Assembly: GCA_033782935.1 (NCBI GenBank)
Contig: JAWQEG010000084.1
Coordinates: 248,001 to 312,000 of the forward strand
Reading direction: 5' to 3'
DNA from: Petrolisthes cinctipes
Taxonomy: Eukaryota > Arthropoda > Malacostraca > Decapoda > Porcellanidae
DNA length: 64,000 bases
Shown here: positions 51,438 through 64,000 of the stretch, piece by piece
Layout: every line of letters begins with the position of its first letter
Numbering within the stretch: position 1 is the first letter of the stretch
Made by a program: the position numbers and the translations under genes
The notes under the pieces: model-generated
The model's database searches: none
What the model saw: the letters and a program-made list of their open reading frames with translations, nothing else
What the model was told of the DNA's origin: nothing

Positions 51438-54400
51438 AAATCGATATTTTTGGTGCCCAAAGTCAATATGTGCATGCATCTTATGTACCCGTTTATATCT
51501 CAAATTCTGGCCCTAAACACCCGAAAATTCAATATTTTGGGGTCCCAGAAGCGATCTGTACATGCCTACTCCGTGTTAGAGTATTTTCAAAATTCAGGCC
51601 CAAAACATGCTGAAAATCGATATTTTTGGTGCCCAAAGTCAATATGTGCATGTATCTTCTGTACCCGTTTATATCTCAAATTCAGGCTCAAAACACCCGA
51701 AAATTCAATATTTTGGGGTTCCAGAAGCAATCTGTACATGAATACTCAGTGCTAGAATATTTTCAAAATATAGGCTAAAAGCATGCTAAAAATCGATCTT
51801 TTAGGTGCCAAAAAGTCGATATCTCAAATTCAGTCCCAAAACACCCGAAAATTCGATATTTAGGGGTCCCAGAAGCGATCTGTACATGCCTACTCCGTGT
51901 TAGAGTATTTTCAAAATACAGGCCAAAAACATACTGAAAATCGATCTTTTAGGTGCCCAAAAGTCGATATGTGTATGCATCTTCAGTACCCGTTTATATC
52001 TCAAATTCAGGCTCAAAACACCCGAAAATTCAATATTTTGGGGTCCCAGAAGCAATCTGTACATGCCTACTCAGTGTTAGAGTATTTTCAAAATACAGGC
52101 CCAAAACATGCTGAAAATCGATATTTTAGATGCCCAAAGTCAATATGTGCATGTATCTTCTGTACCCGTTTATAGCTCAAATTCAGGCTCAAAACACCCG
52201 AAAATTCAATATTTTGGGGTCCCAGAAGCAATCTGTACATGCCTACACAGTGCTAGAATATTTTCAAAATATAGGCTAAAAACATGCTAAAAATCGATAT
52301 TTTAGGTGCCAAAAAATCGATATCTCAAATTCAGTCCCAAAACACCCGAAAATTCGATATTTAGAGGTCCCAGAAGGTATCTGTACATGCCTACTCCGTG
52401 ATAGAGTATTTTCAAAATACAGGCCAAAAACATACTGAAAATCGATCTTTTAGGTGCCCAAAAGTCGATATGTGCATGCATCTTATGTACCCGTTTATAT
52501 CTCAAATTCTGGCCCTAAACACCCGAAAATTCGATATTTTGGGGTCCCAGAAGCGATCTGTACATGCCTACTCCGTGTTAGAGTATTTTCAAAATTCAGG
52601 CCCAAAACATGCTGAAAATCGATATTTTTGGTGCCCAAAGTCAATATGTGCATGTATCTTCTGTACCCGTTTATATCTCAAATTCAGGCTCAAAACACCC
52701 GAAAATTCAATATTTTAGGGTTCCAGAAGCAATATGTACATGCCTACTCAGTGCTAGAATATTTTCAAAATATAGGCTAAAAGCATGCTAAAAATCGATC
52801 TTTTAGGTGCCAAAAAGTCGATATCTCAAATTCAGTTCCAAAACACCCGAAAATTCGATATTTAGGGGTCCCAGAAGCGATCTGTACATGCCTACTCCGT
52901 GTTAGAGTATTTTCAAAATACATGCTCAAAACATACTGAAAATCGATCTTTTAGGTGCACAAAAGTCGATATGTGCATGCATCTTCAGTACCCGTTTATA
53001 TCTCAAATTCAGGCTCAAAACACCCGAAAATTCAATATTTTGGGGTCCCAGGAGCAATCTGTACATGTCTACACAGTGCTAGAATATTTTCAAAATATAG
53101 GCTAAAAACATGCTAAAAATCGACATTTTAGGTGCCAAAAAATCGATATCTCAAATTCAGTCCCAAAACACCCGAAAATTCGATATTTAGGGGTCCCAGA
53201 AGCGATCTGTACATGCCTACTCCTTGTTAGAGTATTTTCAAAATACATGCTCAAAACATACTGAAAATCGATCTTTTAGGTGCACAAAAGTCGATATGTG
53301 CATGCATCTTCAGTACCCGTTTATATCTCAATTTCAGGCTCAAAACACCCGAAAATTCAATATTTTTGGGTCCCAGAAGCAATCTGTACATGCCTACTCA
53401 GTGTTAGAGTATTTTCAAAATACAGGCCCAAAACATGCTGATAATCGATATTTTAGATGCCCAAAGTCAATATGTGCATGTATCTTCTGTACCCGTTTAT
53501 ATCTCAAATTCAGGCTCAAAATACCCGAAAATTCAATATTTTGGGGTCCCAGAAGCAATCTGTACATGCCTACACAGTGCTAGAATATTTTCAAAATATA
53601 GGCTAAAAACAAGCTAAAAATCGACATTTTAGGTGCCAAAAAATCGATATCTCAAATTCAGTCCCAAAACACCCGAAAATTCGATATTTAGAGGTCCCAG
53701 AAGGTATCTGTACTTGCCTACTCCGTGTTAGAGTATTTTCAAAATTCAGGCCCAAAACATGCTGAAAATCGATATTTTTGGTGCCCAAAGTCAATATGTG
53801 CATGTATCTTCAGTACCCGTTTATATCTCAAATCCAGGCTCAAAACACCCGAAAATTCAATATTTTGGGGTCCCAGAAGCAATCTGTACATGCCTACACA
53901 GTGCTAGAATATTTTCAAAATATAGGCTAAAAACATGCTAAAAATCGACATTTTTGGTGCCAAAAAATCGATATATCAAATTCAGTTCCAAAACACCCGA
54001 AAATTCGATATTTAGAGGTCCCAGAAGGTATCTGTACATGCTTACTCCATGTTAGAGTATTTTCAAATTACAGGCCAAAAACATACTGAAAATCGATCTT
54101 TTAGGTGCCCAAAAGTCGATATGTGCATGCATCTTCTGTACCCGTTTATATCTTAAATTCTGGCCCTAAACACCCGAAAATTCATTATTTTGGGGTCCCA
54201 GAAGCAATCTGTACATGCCTACACAGTGCTAGAATATTTTCAAAATATAGGCTAAAAACATGCTAAAAATCGACATTTTAGGTGCCAAAAAGTCGATATC
54301 TCAAATTCAGTCCCAAAACACCCGAAAATTCGATATTTAGAGGTCCCAGAAGGTATCTGTACATGCCTACTCCGTGTTAGAGTATTTTCAAAATACAGGC

Positions 54401-54539
54401 CAAAAACATACTGAAAATCGATCTTTTAGGTGCCCAAAAGTCGATATGTGCATGCATCTTCTGTACCCGTTTATATCTCAAATTCTGGCCCTAAACACCC
54501 GAAAATTCGATATTTTGGGGTTCCAGAAGCGATCTGTAC
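51438..54539 (+). repeat. Satellite with block shared with 60-61 kb
   Basis: Satellite throughout. About 51985-53190 matches 59946-61151 at an offset of 7961 bp, sharing CTACTCCGTGATAGAG, CATCTTATGTACCCG, TAAAAGCATGC and CCCAGGAGCAATC. Part of 53190-53760 is a third copy of the 1002-bp unit at 49434. Confidence 0.83.
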
Positions 54540-57366
54540 ATGCCTCCTCCGTGTTAGAGTATTTTCAAATTTCAGGCCCAAAACATGCTGAAAATCGATA
54601 TTTTTGGTGCCCAAAGTCAATATGTGCATGTATCTTCTGTACCCGTTTATATCTCAAATTCAGGCTCAAAACACCCGAAAATTCAATATTTTGGGGTCCC
54701 AGAAGCAATCTGTACATGCCTACTCAGTGCTAGAATATTTTCAAAATATAGGCTAAAAACATGCTAAAAATCGATCTTTTAGGTGCCAAAAAGTCGATAT
54801 CTCAAATTCAGTCCCAAAACACCCGAAAATTCGATATTTAGGGGTCCCAGAAGGTATCTGTACATGCCTACTCTGTGGTAGAGTATTTTCAAAATACAGG
54901 CCAAAAACATACTGAAAATCGATCTTTTAGGTGCCCAAAAGTCGATATGTGCATGCATCTTCTGTACCCGTTTATATCTCAAATTCTTGCCCTAAACACC
55001 CGAAAATTCGATATTTTGGGGTCCCAGAAGCGATCTGTACATGCCTACTCAGTGCTAGAATATTTTCAAAATATAGGCTAAAAACATGCTAAAAATCGAT
55101 CTTTTAGGTGCCAAAAAGTCGATATCTCAAATTCAGTCCCAAAACACCCGAAAATTCGATATTTAGGGGTCCCAGAAGCGATCTTTACTCCGTGTTAGAG
55201 TATTTTCAAAATACATGCTCAAAACATACTGAAAATCGATCTTTTAGGTGCACAAAAGTCGATATGTGCATGCATCTTCAGTACCCGTTTATATCTCAAA
55301 TTCAGGCTCAAAACACCCGAAAATTCAATATTTTGGGGTCCCAGAAGCAATCTGTACATGCCTACTCAGTGTTAGAGTATTTTCAAAATACAGGCCCAAA
55401 ACATGCTGAAAATCGATATTTTAGATGCCCAAAGTCAATATGTGCATGTATCTTCTGTACCCGTTTATATCTCAAATTCAGGTTTAAAACACCCGAAAAT
55501 TCAATATTTTGGGGTCCCAGAAGCAATCTGTACATGCCTACACAGTGCTAGAATATTTTCAAAATATAGGCTAAAAACATGCTAAAAATCGACATTTTAG
55601 GTGCCAAAAAATCAATATCTCAAATTCAGTCCCAAAACACCCGAAAATTCGATATTTTGGGGTCCCAGAAGCGATATGTACATGCCTACTCCGTGTTAGA
55701 GTATTTTCAAAATTCAGGCCCAAAACATGCTGAAAATCGATATTTTTGGTGCCCAAAGTCAATATGTGCATGTATCTTCTGTACCCGTGTATATCTCAAA
55801 TTCAGGCTCAAAACACCCGAAAATTCAATATTTTGGGGTCCCAGAAGCAATCTGTACATGCCTACTCAGTGCTAGAATAATTTCAAAATATAGGCTAAAA
55901 ACATACTGAAAATCGATCTTTTAGTTGCACAAAAGTCGATATGTGCATGCATCTTCAGTACCCGTTTATATCTCAAATTCTGGCCCTAAACACCCGAAAA
56001 TTCGATATTTTGGGGTCCCAGAAGCGATCTGTACATGCCTACTCAGTGCTAGAATATTTTCAAAATATAGGCTAAAAACATGCTAAAAATCGATCTTTTA
56101 GGTGCCAAAAAGTCGATATCTCAAATTCAGTCCCAAAACACCCGAAAATTCGATATTTAGGGGTCCCAGAAGCGATCTGTACATGCCTACTCCGTGTTAG
56201 AGTATTTTCAAAATACATGCTCAAAACATACTGAAAATCGATCTTTTAGTTGCACAAAAGTCGATATGTGCATGCATCTTCAGTACCCGTTTATATCTCA
56301 AATTCAGGCTCAAAACACCCGAAAATTCAATATTTTGGGGTCCCAGAAGCAATCTGTACATGCCTACTCAGTGTTAGAGTAATTTCAAAATACAGGCCCA
56401 AAACATGCTGAAAATCGATATTTTAGATGCCCAAAGTCAATATGTGCATGTATCTTCTGTACCCGTTTATATCTCAAATTCAGGCTCAAAACACCCGTAA
56501 ATTCAATATTTTTGGGTCCCAGAAGCAATCTGTACATGCCTACACAGTGCTAGAATATTTTCAAAATATAGGCTAAAAACATGCTAAAAATCGATCTTTT
56601 AGGTGCCAAAAAATTGATATCTCAAATTCAGTCCCAAAACACCCGAAAATTCGATATTTAGAGGTCCCAGAAGGCATCTGTATATGCCTACTCCGTGTTA
56701 GAGTATTTTCAAAATACATGCTCAAAACATACTGAAAATCGATCTTTTAGGTGCACAAAAGTCGATATGTGCATGCATCTTCAGTACCCGTTTATATCTC
56801 AAATTCAGGCTCAAAACACCCGAAAATTCAATATTTTGGGGTCCCAGAAGCAATCTGTACATGCCTACTCAGTGTTAGAGTATTTTCAAAATACAGGCCC
56901 AAAACATGCTGAAAATCGATATTTTAGATGCCCAAAGTCAATATGTGCATGTATCTTCTGTACCCGTTTATATCTCAAATTCTTGCCCTAAACACCCGAA
57001 AATTCGATATTTTGGGGTCCCAGAAGCGTTTTGTACATGCCTACTCAGTGCTAGAATATTTTCAAAATATAAGCTAAAAACATGCTAAAAATCGATCTTT
57101 TAGGTGCCAAAAAGTCGATATCTCAAATTCAGTCCCAAAACACACGAAAATTCGAAATTTAGGGGTCCCAGAAGCGATCTGTACATGCCTACTCCGTGTT
57201 AGAGTATTTTCAAAATACATGCTCAAAACATACTGAAAATCGATCTTTTAGGTGCACAAAAGTCGATATGTGCATGCATCTTCTGTACCCGTTTATATCT
57301 CAAATTCTGGCCCTAAACACCCGAAAATTCGATATTTTGGGGTCCCAGAAGCGATCTGTACATGCC
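54540..57366 (+). repeat. Block duplication (offset 6634), copy 1
   Basis: Matches 61174 to the window end at an offset of 6634 bp, sharing CTACTCTGTGGTAGAG, GCGATCTTTACTCCG (8 bp lost), AGAATAATTTCAAAAT, TTTTAGTTGCAC and GGCATCTGTATATG. The offset shifts to 6811 between about 55700 and 55900 and then returns. Copy 1 has an extra 177-bp monomer near 55900-56080, and copy 2 has one near 62270-62480. Confidence 0.83.
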
Positions 57367-60300
57367 TACTACGTGTTAGAGTATTTTCAAAATTCAGGTC
57401 CAAAACATGCTGAAAATCGATATTTTTGGTGCCCAAAGTCAATCTTCTGTACCCGTTTATATCTCAAATTCAGGCTCAAAACACCCGAAAATTCAATATT
57501 TTGGGGTCCCAGAAGCAATCTGTACATGCCTACACAGTGCTAGAATATTTTCAAAATATAGGCTAAAAACATGCTAAAAATCGATCTTTTAGGTGCCAAA
57601 AAGTCGATATCTCAAATTCAGTCCCAAAACACCCGAAAATTCGATATTTAGGGGTCCCAGAAGCGATCTTTACTCCGTGTTAGAGTATTTTCAAAATACA
57701 TGCTCAAAACATACTGAAAATCGATCTTTTAGGTGCACAAAAGTCGATATGTGCATGCATCTTCAGTACCTGTTTATATCTCAAATTCAGTCCCAAAACA
57801 CCCGAAAATTCGATATTTAGAGGTCCCAGAAGGAATCTGTACATGCCTACTCCGTGTTAGAGTATTTTTAAAATACAGGCCAAAAACATACTGAAAATCG
57901 ATCTTTTAGGTGCCCAAAAGTCGATATGTGCATGCATCTTCTGTACCCGTTTATATCTCAAATTCTGGCCCTAAACACCCGAAAATTCGATATTTTGGGG
58001 TCCCAGAAGTGATCTGTACATGCCTACTCCGAGTTAGAGTATTTTCAAAATTCAGCCACAAAACATGCTGAAAATCGATATTTTTGGTGCCCAAAGTCAA
58101 TATGTGCATGTATCTTCTGTACCCGTTTATATCTCAAATTCAGGCTCAAAACACCCGAAAATTCAATATTTTAGGGTCTCAGAAGCAATCTGTACATGCC
58201 TACTCAGTGCTAGAATATTTTCAAAATATAGGCTAAAAACATGCTAAAAATCGATCTTTTAGGTGCCAAAAAGTCGATATCTCAAATTCAGTCCCAAAAC
58301 ACCCGAAAATTCGATATTTAGGGGTCCCAGAAGCGATCTGTACATGCCTACTCCGTGTTAGAGTATTTTCAAAATACATGCTCAAAACATACTGAAAATC
58401 GATCTTTTAGATGCACAAAAGTCGATATGTGTATTCATCTTCAGTACCCGTTTATAGCTCAAATTCAGGCTCAAAACACCCGAAAATTCAATATTTTGGG
58501 GTCTCAGAAGCAATCTGTACATGCCTACTCCGTGTTAGAGTATTTTCAAAATACAGGCCCAAAACATGCTGAAAATCGATATTTTAGATGCCCAAAGTCA
58601 ATATGTGCATGTATCTTCTGTACCCGTTTATATCTCAAATTCAGGCTCAAAACACCCGAAAATTCAATATTTTGGGGTCCCAGAAGCAATCTGTACATGC
58701 CTACACAGTGCTAGAATATTTTCAAAATATAGGCTAAAAACATGCTAAAAATCGATCTTTTAGGTGCCAAAAAGTCGATATCTCTAATTCAGTTCCAAAA
58801 CACCCGAAAATTCGATATTTAGGGGTCCCTGAAGCGATCTGTACATGCCTACTCCGTGTTAGAGAATTTTCAAAATACATGCTCAAAACATACTGTAAAT
58901 CGATCTTTTAGGTGCACAAAAGTCGATATGTGCATGCATCTTCAGTACCCGTTTATATCTCAAATTCAGGCTCAAAACACCCGAAAATTCAATATTTTGG
59001 GGTCCCAGAAGCAATCTGTACATGCCTACACAGTGCTAGAATATTTTCAAAATATAGGCTAAAAACATGCTAAAAATCGACATTTTAGGTGCCAAAAAAT
59101 CGATATCTCAAATTCAGTCCCAAAACACCCGAAAATTCGATATTTACAGGTCCCAGAAGGTATCTGTACATGCTTACTCCGTGTTAGAGTATTTTCAAAA
59201 TACAGGCCAAAAACATACTGAAAATCGATCTTTTAGGTGCCCAAAAGTCGATATGTGCATGCATCTTCTGTACCCGTTTATATCTCAAATTCTGGCCCTA
59301 AACACCCGAAAATTCGATATTTTGGGGTCCCAGAAGCGATCTGTACATGCCTACTCCGTGTTAGAGTATTTTCAAAATTCAGGCCCAAAACATGCTGAAA
59401 ATCGATATTTTTGGTGCCCAAAGTCAATATGTGCATGTATATTCTGTACCCGTTTATATCTGAAATTCAGGCTCAAAACACCCGAAAATTCAATATTTTT
59501 GGGTCCCAGAAGCAATCTGTACATGCCTACTCAGTGCAAGAATATTTTCAAAATATAGGCTAAAAACATGCTGAAAATCGATCTTTTAGGTGCCAAAAAG
59601 TCGATATCTCATATTCAGTCCCAAAACACCCGAAAATTCGATATTTAGGGTTCCCAGAAGCGATCTGTACATGCCTACTCCGTGTTAGAGTATCTTTAAA
59701 ATACATGCTCAAAACATACTGAAAATCGATCTTTTAGGTGCACAAAAGTCGATATGTGCATGCATCTTCAGTACCCGTTTATATCTCAAATTCAGGCTCA
59801 AAACACCCGAAAATTCAATATTTTGGGGTCCCAGAAGCAATCTGTACATGCCTACTCAGTGTTAGAGTATTTTCAAAATACAGGCCAAAAACAAGCTGAA
59901 AATCGATATTTTAGATGCCCAAAGTCGATATGTGCATGTATCTTCAGTACCCGTTTATATCTCAAATTCAGGCTCAAAACACCCGAAAATTCAATATTTT
60001 GGGGTCCCAGAAGCAATCTGTACATGCCTACTCAGTGTTAGAGTATTTTCAAAATACAGGCCCAAAACATGCTGAAAATCGATATTTTAGATGCCCAAAG
60101 TCAATATGTGCATGTATCTTCTGTACCCGTTTATAGCTCAAATTCAGGCTCAAAACACCCGAAAATTCAATATTTTGGGGTCCCAGAAGCAATCTGTACA
60201 TGCCTACACAGTGCTAGAATATTTTCAAAATATAGGCTAAAAACATGCTAAAAATTGATATTTTAGGTGCCAAAAAATCTATATCTCAAATTCAGTCCCA

Positions 60301-61173
60301 AAACACCCGAAAATTCGATATTTAGAGGTCCCAGAAGGTATCTGTACATGCCTACTCCGTGATAGAGTATTTTCAAAATACAGGCCAAAAACATACTGAA
60401 AATCGATCTTTTAGGTGCCCAAAAGTCGATATGTGCATGCATCTTATGTACCCGTTTATATCTCAAATTCTGGCCCTAAACACCCGAAAATTCGATATTT
60501 TGGGGTCCCAGAAGCGATCTGTACATGCCTACTCCGTGTTAGAGTATTTTCAAAATTCAGGCCCAAAACATGCTGAAAATCGATATTTTTGGTGCCCAAA
60601 GTCAATATGTGCATGTATCTTCTGTACCCGTTTATATCTCAAATTCAGGCTCAAAACACCCGAAAATTCAATATTTTGGGGTTCCAGAAGCAATCTGTAC
60701 ATGAATACTCAGTGCTAGAATATTTTCAAAATATAGGCTAAAAGCATGCTAAAAATCGATCTTTTAGGTGCCAAAAAGTCGATATCTCAAATTCAGTCCC
60801 AAAACACCCGAAAATTCGATATTTTGGGGTCCCAGAAGCGATCTGTACATGCCTACTCCGTGTTAGAGTATTTTCAAAATACATGCTCAAAACATACTGA
60901 AAATCGATCTTTTAGGTGCACAAAAGTCGATATGTGCATGCATCTTCAGTACCCGTTTATATCTCAAATTCAGGCTCAAAACACCCGAAAATTCAATATT
61001 TTGGGGTCCCAGGAGCAATCTGTACATGTCTACACAGTGCTAGAATATTTTCAAAATATAGGCTAAAAACATGCTAAAAATCGACATTTTAGGTGCCAAA
61101 AAATCGATATCTCAAATTCAGTCCCAAAACACCCGAAAATTCGATATTTAGAGGTCCCAGAAGGTATCTGTAC
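57367..61173 (+). repeat. Satellite between the two 6634-offset copies
   Basis: Satellite throughout, largely composed of sequences also present in 47-49 kb and 52-53 kb. It includes a B2 monomer lacking 12 bp (GTCAATCTTCTG near 57440). The whole interval is satellite with no unique insert. Confidence 0.87.
58355..59436 (+). repeat. Three-copy dispersed block, copy 3
   Basis: Third copy of the 43219-44300 block, 10614 bp downstream of copy 2. Private changes include GTTAGAGAATTTTC near 58860 and TTTACAGGTCCC near 59144. Confidence 0.8.
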
Positions 61174-64000
61174 ATGCCTACTCCGTGTTAGAGTATTTTC
61201 AAATTTCAGGCCCAAAACATGCTGAAAATCGATATTTTTGGTGCCCAAAGTCAATATGTGCATGTATCTTCTGTACCCGTTTATATCTCAAATTCAGGCT
61301 CAAAACACCCGAAAATTCAATATTTTGGGGACCCAGAAGCAATCTGTACATGCCTACTCAGTGCTATAATTTTTTCAAAATATAGGCTAAAAACATGCTA
61401 AAAATCGATCTTTTAGGTGCCAAAAAGTCGATATCTCAAATTCAGTCCCAAAACACCCGAAAATTCGATATTTAGGGGTCCCAGAAGGTATCTGTACATG
61501 CCTACTCTGTGGTAGAGTATTTTCAAAATACAGGCCAAAAACATACTGAAAATCGATCTTTTAGGTGCCCAAAAGTCGATATGTGCATGCATCTTCTGTA
61601 CCCGTTTATATCTCAAATTCTTGCCCTAAACACCCGAAAATTCGATATTTTGGGGTCCCAGAAGCGATCTGTACATGCCTACTCAGTGCTAGAATATTTT
61701 CAAAATATAGGCTAAAAACATGCTAAAAATCGATCTTTTAGGTGCCAAAAAGTCGATATCTCAAATTCAGTCCCAAAACACCCGAAAATTCGATATTTAG
61801 GGGTCCCAGAAGCGATCTTTACTCCGTGTTAGAGTATTTTCAAAATACATGCTCAAAACATACTGAAAATCGATCTTTTAGGTGCACAAAAGTCGATATG
61901 TGCATGCATCTTCAGTACCCGTTTATATCTCAAATTCAGGCTCAAAACACCCGAAAATTCAATATTTTGGGGTCCCAGAAGCAATCTGTACATGCCTACT
62001 CAGTGTTAGAGTATTTTCAAAATACAGGCCCAAAACATGCTGAAAATCGATATTTTAGATGCCCAAAGTCAATATGTGCATGTATCTTCTGTACCCGTTT
62101 ATATCTCAAATTCAGGCTTAAAACACCCGAAAATTCAATATTTTGGGGTCCCAGAAGCAATCTGTACATGCCTACACAGTGCTAGAATATTTTCAAAATA
62201 TAGGCTAAAAACATGCTAAAAATCGACATTTTAGGTGCCAAAAAATCAATATCTCAAATTCAGTCCCAAAACACCCGAAAATTCGATATATAAAGGTCCC
62301 AGAAGGAATCTGTACATGCCTACTCCGTGTTAGAGTATTTTTAAAATACAGTCCAAAAACATACTGAAAATCGATCTTTTAGGTGCCCAAAAGTCGATAT
62401 GTGCATGCATCTTCTGTACCCGTTTATATCTCAAATTCTGGCCCTAAACACCCGAAAATTCGATATTTTGGGGTCCCAGAAGCGATATGTACATGCCTAC
62501 TCCGTGTTAGAGTATTTTCAAAATTCAGGCCCAAAACATGCTGAAAATCGATATTTTTGGTGCCCAAAGTCAATATGTGCATGTATCTTCTGTACCCGTG
62601 TATATCTCAAATTCAGGCTCAAAACACCCGAAAATTCAATATTTTGGGGTCCCAGAAGCAATCTGTACATGCCTACTCAGTGCTAGAATAATTTCAAAAT
62701 ATAGGCTAAAAACATGCTAAAAATCGATCTTTTAGGTGCCAAAAAGTCGATATCTCAAATTCAGTCCCAAAACACCCGAAAATTCGATATTTAGGGGTCC
62801 CAGAAGCGATCTGTACATGCCTACTAAGTGTTAGAGTATTTTCAAAATACATGCTCAAAACATACTGAAAATCGATCTTTTAGTTGCACAAAAGTCGATA
62901 TGTGCATGCATCTTCAGTACCCGTTTATATCTCAAATTCAGGCTCAAAACACCCGAAAATTCAATATTTTGGGGTCCCAGAAGCAATCTGTACATGCCTA
63001 CTCAGTGTTAGAGTAATTTCAAAATACAGGCCCAAAACATGCTGAAAATCGATATTTTAGATGCCCAAAGTCAATATGTGCATGTATCTTCTGTACCCGT
63101 TTATATCTCAAATTCAGGCTCAAAACACCCGTAAATTCAATATTTTTGGGTCCCAGAAGCAATCTGTACATGCCTACACAGTGCTAGAATATTTTCAAAA
63201 TATAGGCTAAAAACATGCTAAAAATCGATCTTTTAGGTGCCAAAAAATTGATATCTCAAATTCAGTCCCAAAACACCCGAAAATTCGATATTTAGAGGTC
63301 CCAGAAGGCATCTGTATATGCCTACTCCGTGTTAGAGTATTTTCAAAATACATGCTCAAAACATACTGAAAATCGATCTTTTAGGTGCACAAAAGTCGAT
63401 ATGTGCATGCATCTTCAGTACCCGTTTATATCTCAAATTCAGGCTCAAAACACCCGAAAATTCAATATTTTGGGGTCCCAGAAGCAATCTGTACATGCCT
63501 ACTCAGTGTTAGAGTATTTTCAAAATACAGGCCCAAAACATGCTGAAAATCGATATTTTAGATGCCCAAAGTCAATATGTGCATGTATCTTCTGTACCCG
63601 TTTATATCTCAAATTCTTGCCCTAAACACCCGAAAATTCGATATTTTGGGGTCCCAGAAGCGTTTTGTACATGCCTACTCAGTGCTAGAATATTTTCAAA
63701 ATATAAGCTAAAAACATGCTAAAAATCGATCTTTTAGGTGCCAAAAAGTCGATATCTCAAATTCAGTCCCAAAACACCCGAAAATTCGAAATTTAGGGGT
63801 CCCAGAAGCGATCTGTACATGCCTACTCCGTGTTAGAGTATTTTCAAAATACATGCTCAAAACATACTGAAAATCGATCTTTTAGGTGCACAAAAGTCGA
63901 TATGTGCATGCATCTTCTGTACCCGTTTATATCTCAAATTCTGGCCCTAAACACCCGAAAATTCGATATTTTGGGGTCCCAGAAGCGATCTGTACATGCC
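61174..64000 (+). repeat. Block duplication (offset 6634), copy 2, open at window end
   Basis: Copy of 54540-57366 that still matches at the last base, so the duplication continues beyond the window. Private changes include GGGGACCCAGAAGC near 61328 and CTATAATTTTTTC near 61365. Confidence 0.83.

Larger units (their letters stand above)
1..64000 (+). repeat. Tandem satellite array filling the window
   Basis: The same AT-rich unit recurs head to tail in one orientation from the first to the last base, interrupted only by two MITEs. Landmarks such as GTTAGAGTATTTTC, CACCCGAAAATTC, GGGGTCCCAGAAGC and CTGTACATGCCTAC return every 148, 176 or 177 bp. At a mean of about 167 bp per monomer (501/3) this gives roughly 380 monomers, an arithmetic estimate. 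No unique flank is seen at either end. The organisation (monomers, higher-order repeats, block duplications) is that of eukaryotic centromeric or heterochromatic satellites. Location and species are inference. Reading frames in it are by-products of the repeat and not genes. Confidence 0.98.

Noticed and set aside
96..63722. Hundreds of short open frames, often starting at GTG, encoding near-identical peptides (LEYFQNT..., FISQIQAQNTRKF...).
   Set aside because: They are the satellite read in frame. Frames are broken by 1-bp and 29-bp length differences between monomers, occur in several frames at once, and show no start context or coding-type variation. None is reported as a gene.
1..64000. 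CRISPR array.
   Set aside because: The spacing is regular, but there are no unique spacers between short repeats. The whole unit is repeated, as in satellite DNA.
1..64000. Telomeric repeat, rRNA, tRNA or histone-type tandem gene unit.
   Set aside because: No TTAGGG-like runs, no conserved rRNA or tRNA stretches and no conserved reading frame were seen in the monomer.
1..64000. Canonical CENP-B box in the monomer.
   Set aside because: I saw no match to the TTCG....A..CGGG core pattern. Only the TGCATGCA and TGTACATG palindromes recur, and they are reported as such.

Overview
This window is, end to end, one block of eukaryote-type satellite DNA. I find no protein-coding gene, no RNA gene and no unique-sequence flank. 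Both ends stop inside the repeat, so the array is longer than 64 kb. The DNA is AT-rich and built from variants of one monomer, all in the same orientation. The only non-satellite sequence is two small non-autonomous DNA transposons (MITEs) at 6297-6459 and 11170-11441. Tandem satellite plus TA-flanked MITEs points to heterochromatin (centromeric, pericentromeric or a similar block) of a eukaryote. I cannot name the species or lineage.

The array has several nested levels. (1) The full monomer of 176-177 bp is itself an old fusion of two related half-units of about 89 and 88 bp. (2) Three monomer classes recur: A (177 bp), B (176 bp) and S (148 bp; it lacks a 29-bp piece of the first half-unit). 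(3) A-B-S forms a 501-bp trimer. (4) Two trimer subtypes alternate to form a 1002-bp six-monomer higher-order repeat, cleanest at 21478-23980. (5) Kilobase blocks of this array are duplicated again: 1140 bp at 3640-5919, 1485 bp at 10079-13322, 5152 bp at 23903-34206, 1002 bp at 49434-51437, and dispersed pairs 6.5-10.6 kb apart in the left and right parts.

Region by region: 1-6296 is irregular satellite with a run of short monomers and a 1.1-kb tandem duplication. 6297-6459 is a hairpin MITE. 6462-10078 is satellite with a 324-bp dimer patch. 10079-13322 is a 1.5-kb duplication whose first copy carries the second MITE while the second copy keeps the empty site. 13323-18972 is mixed satellite. 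18973-23902 is the most regular higher-order core. 23903-34206 is the near-identical 5.15-kb tandem duplication. 34207-64000 is satellite with trimer runs (notably 40718-43721) and overlapping segmental copies.

As no genes are present there is no operon or pathway to describe. The interest is in how the array grew: successive out-of-register exchanges, chimeric monomers joined at a conserved AAAATCGAT box, and transposon insertions that time one duplication. Possible function (centromere, nucleosome phasing, satellite transcription) is inference only.
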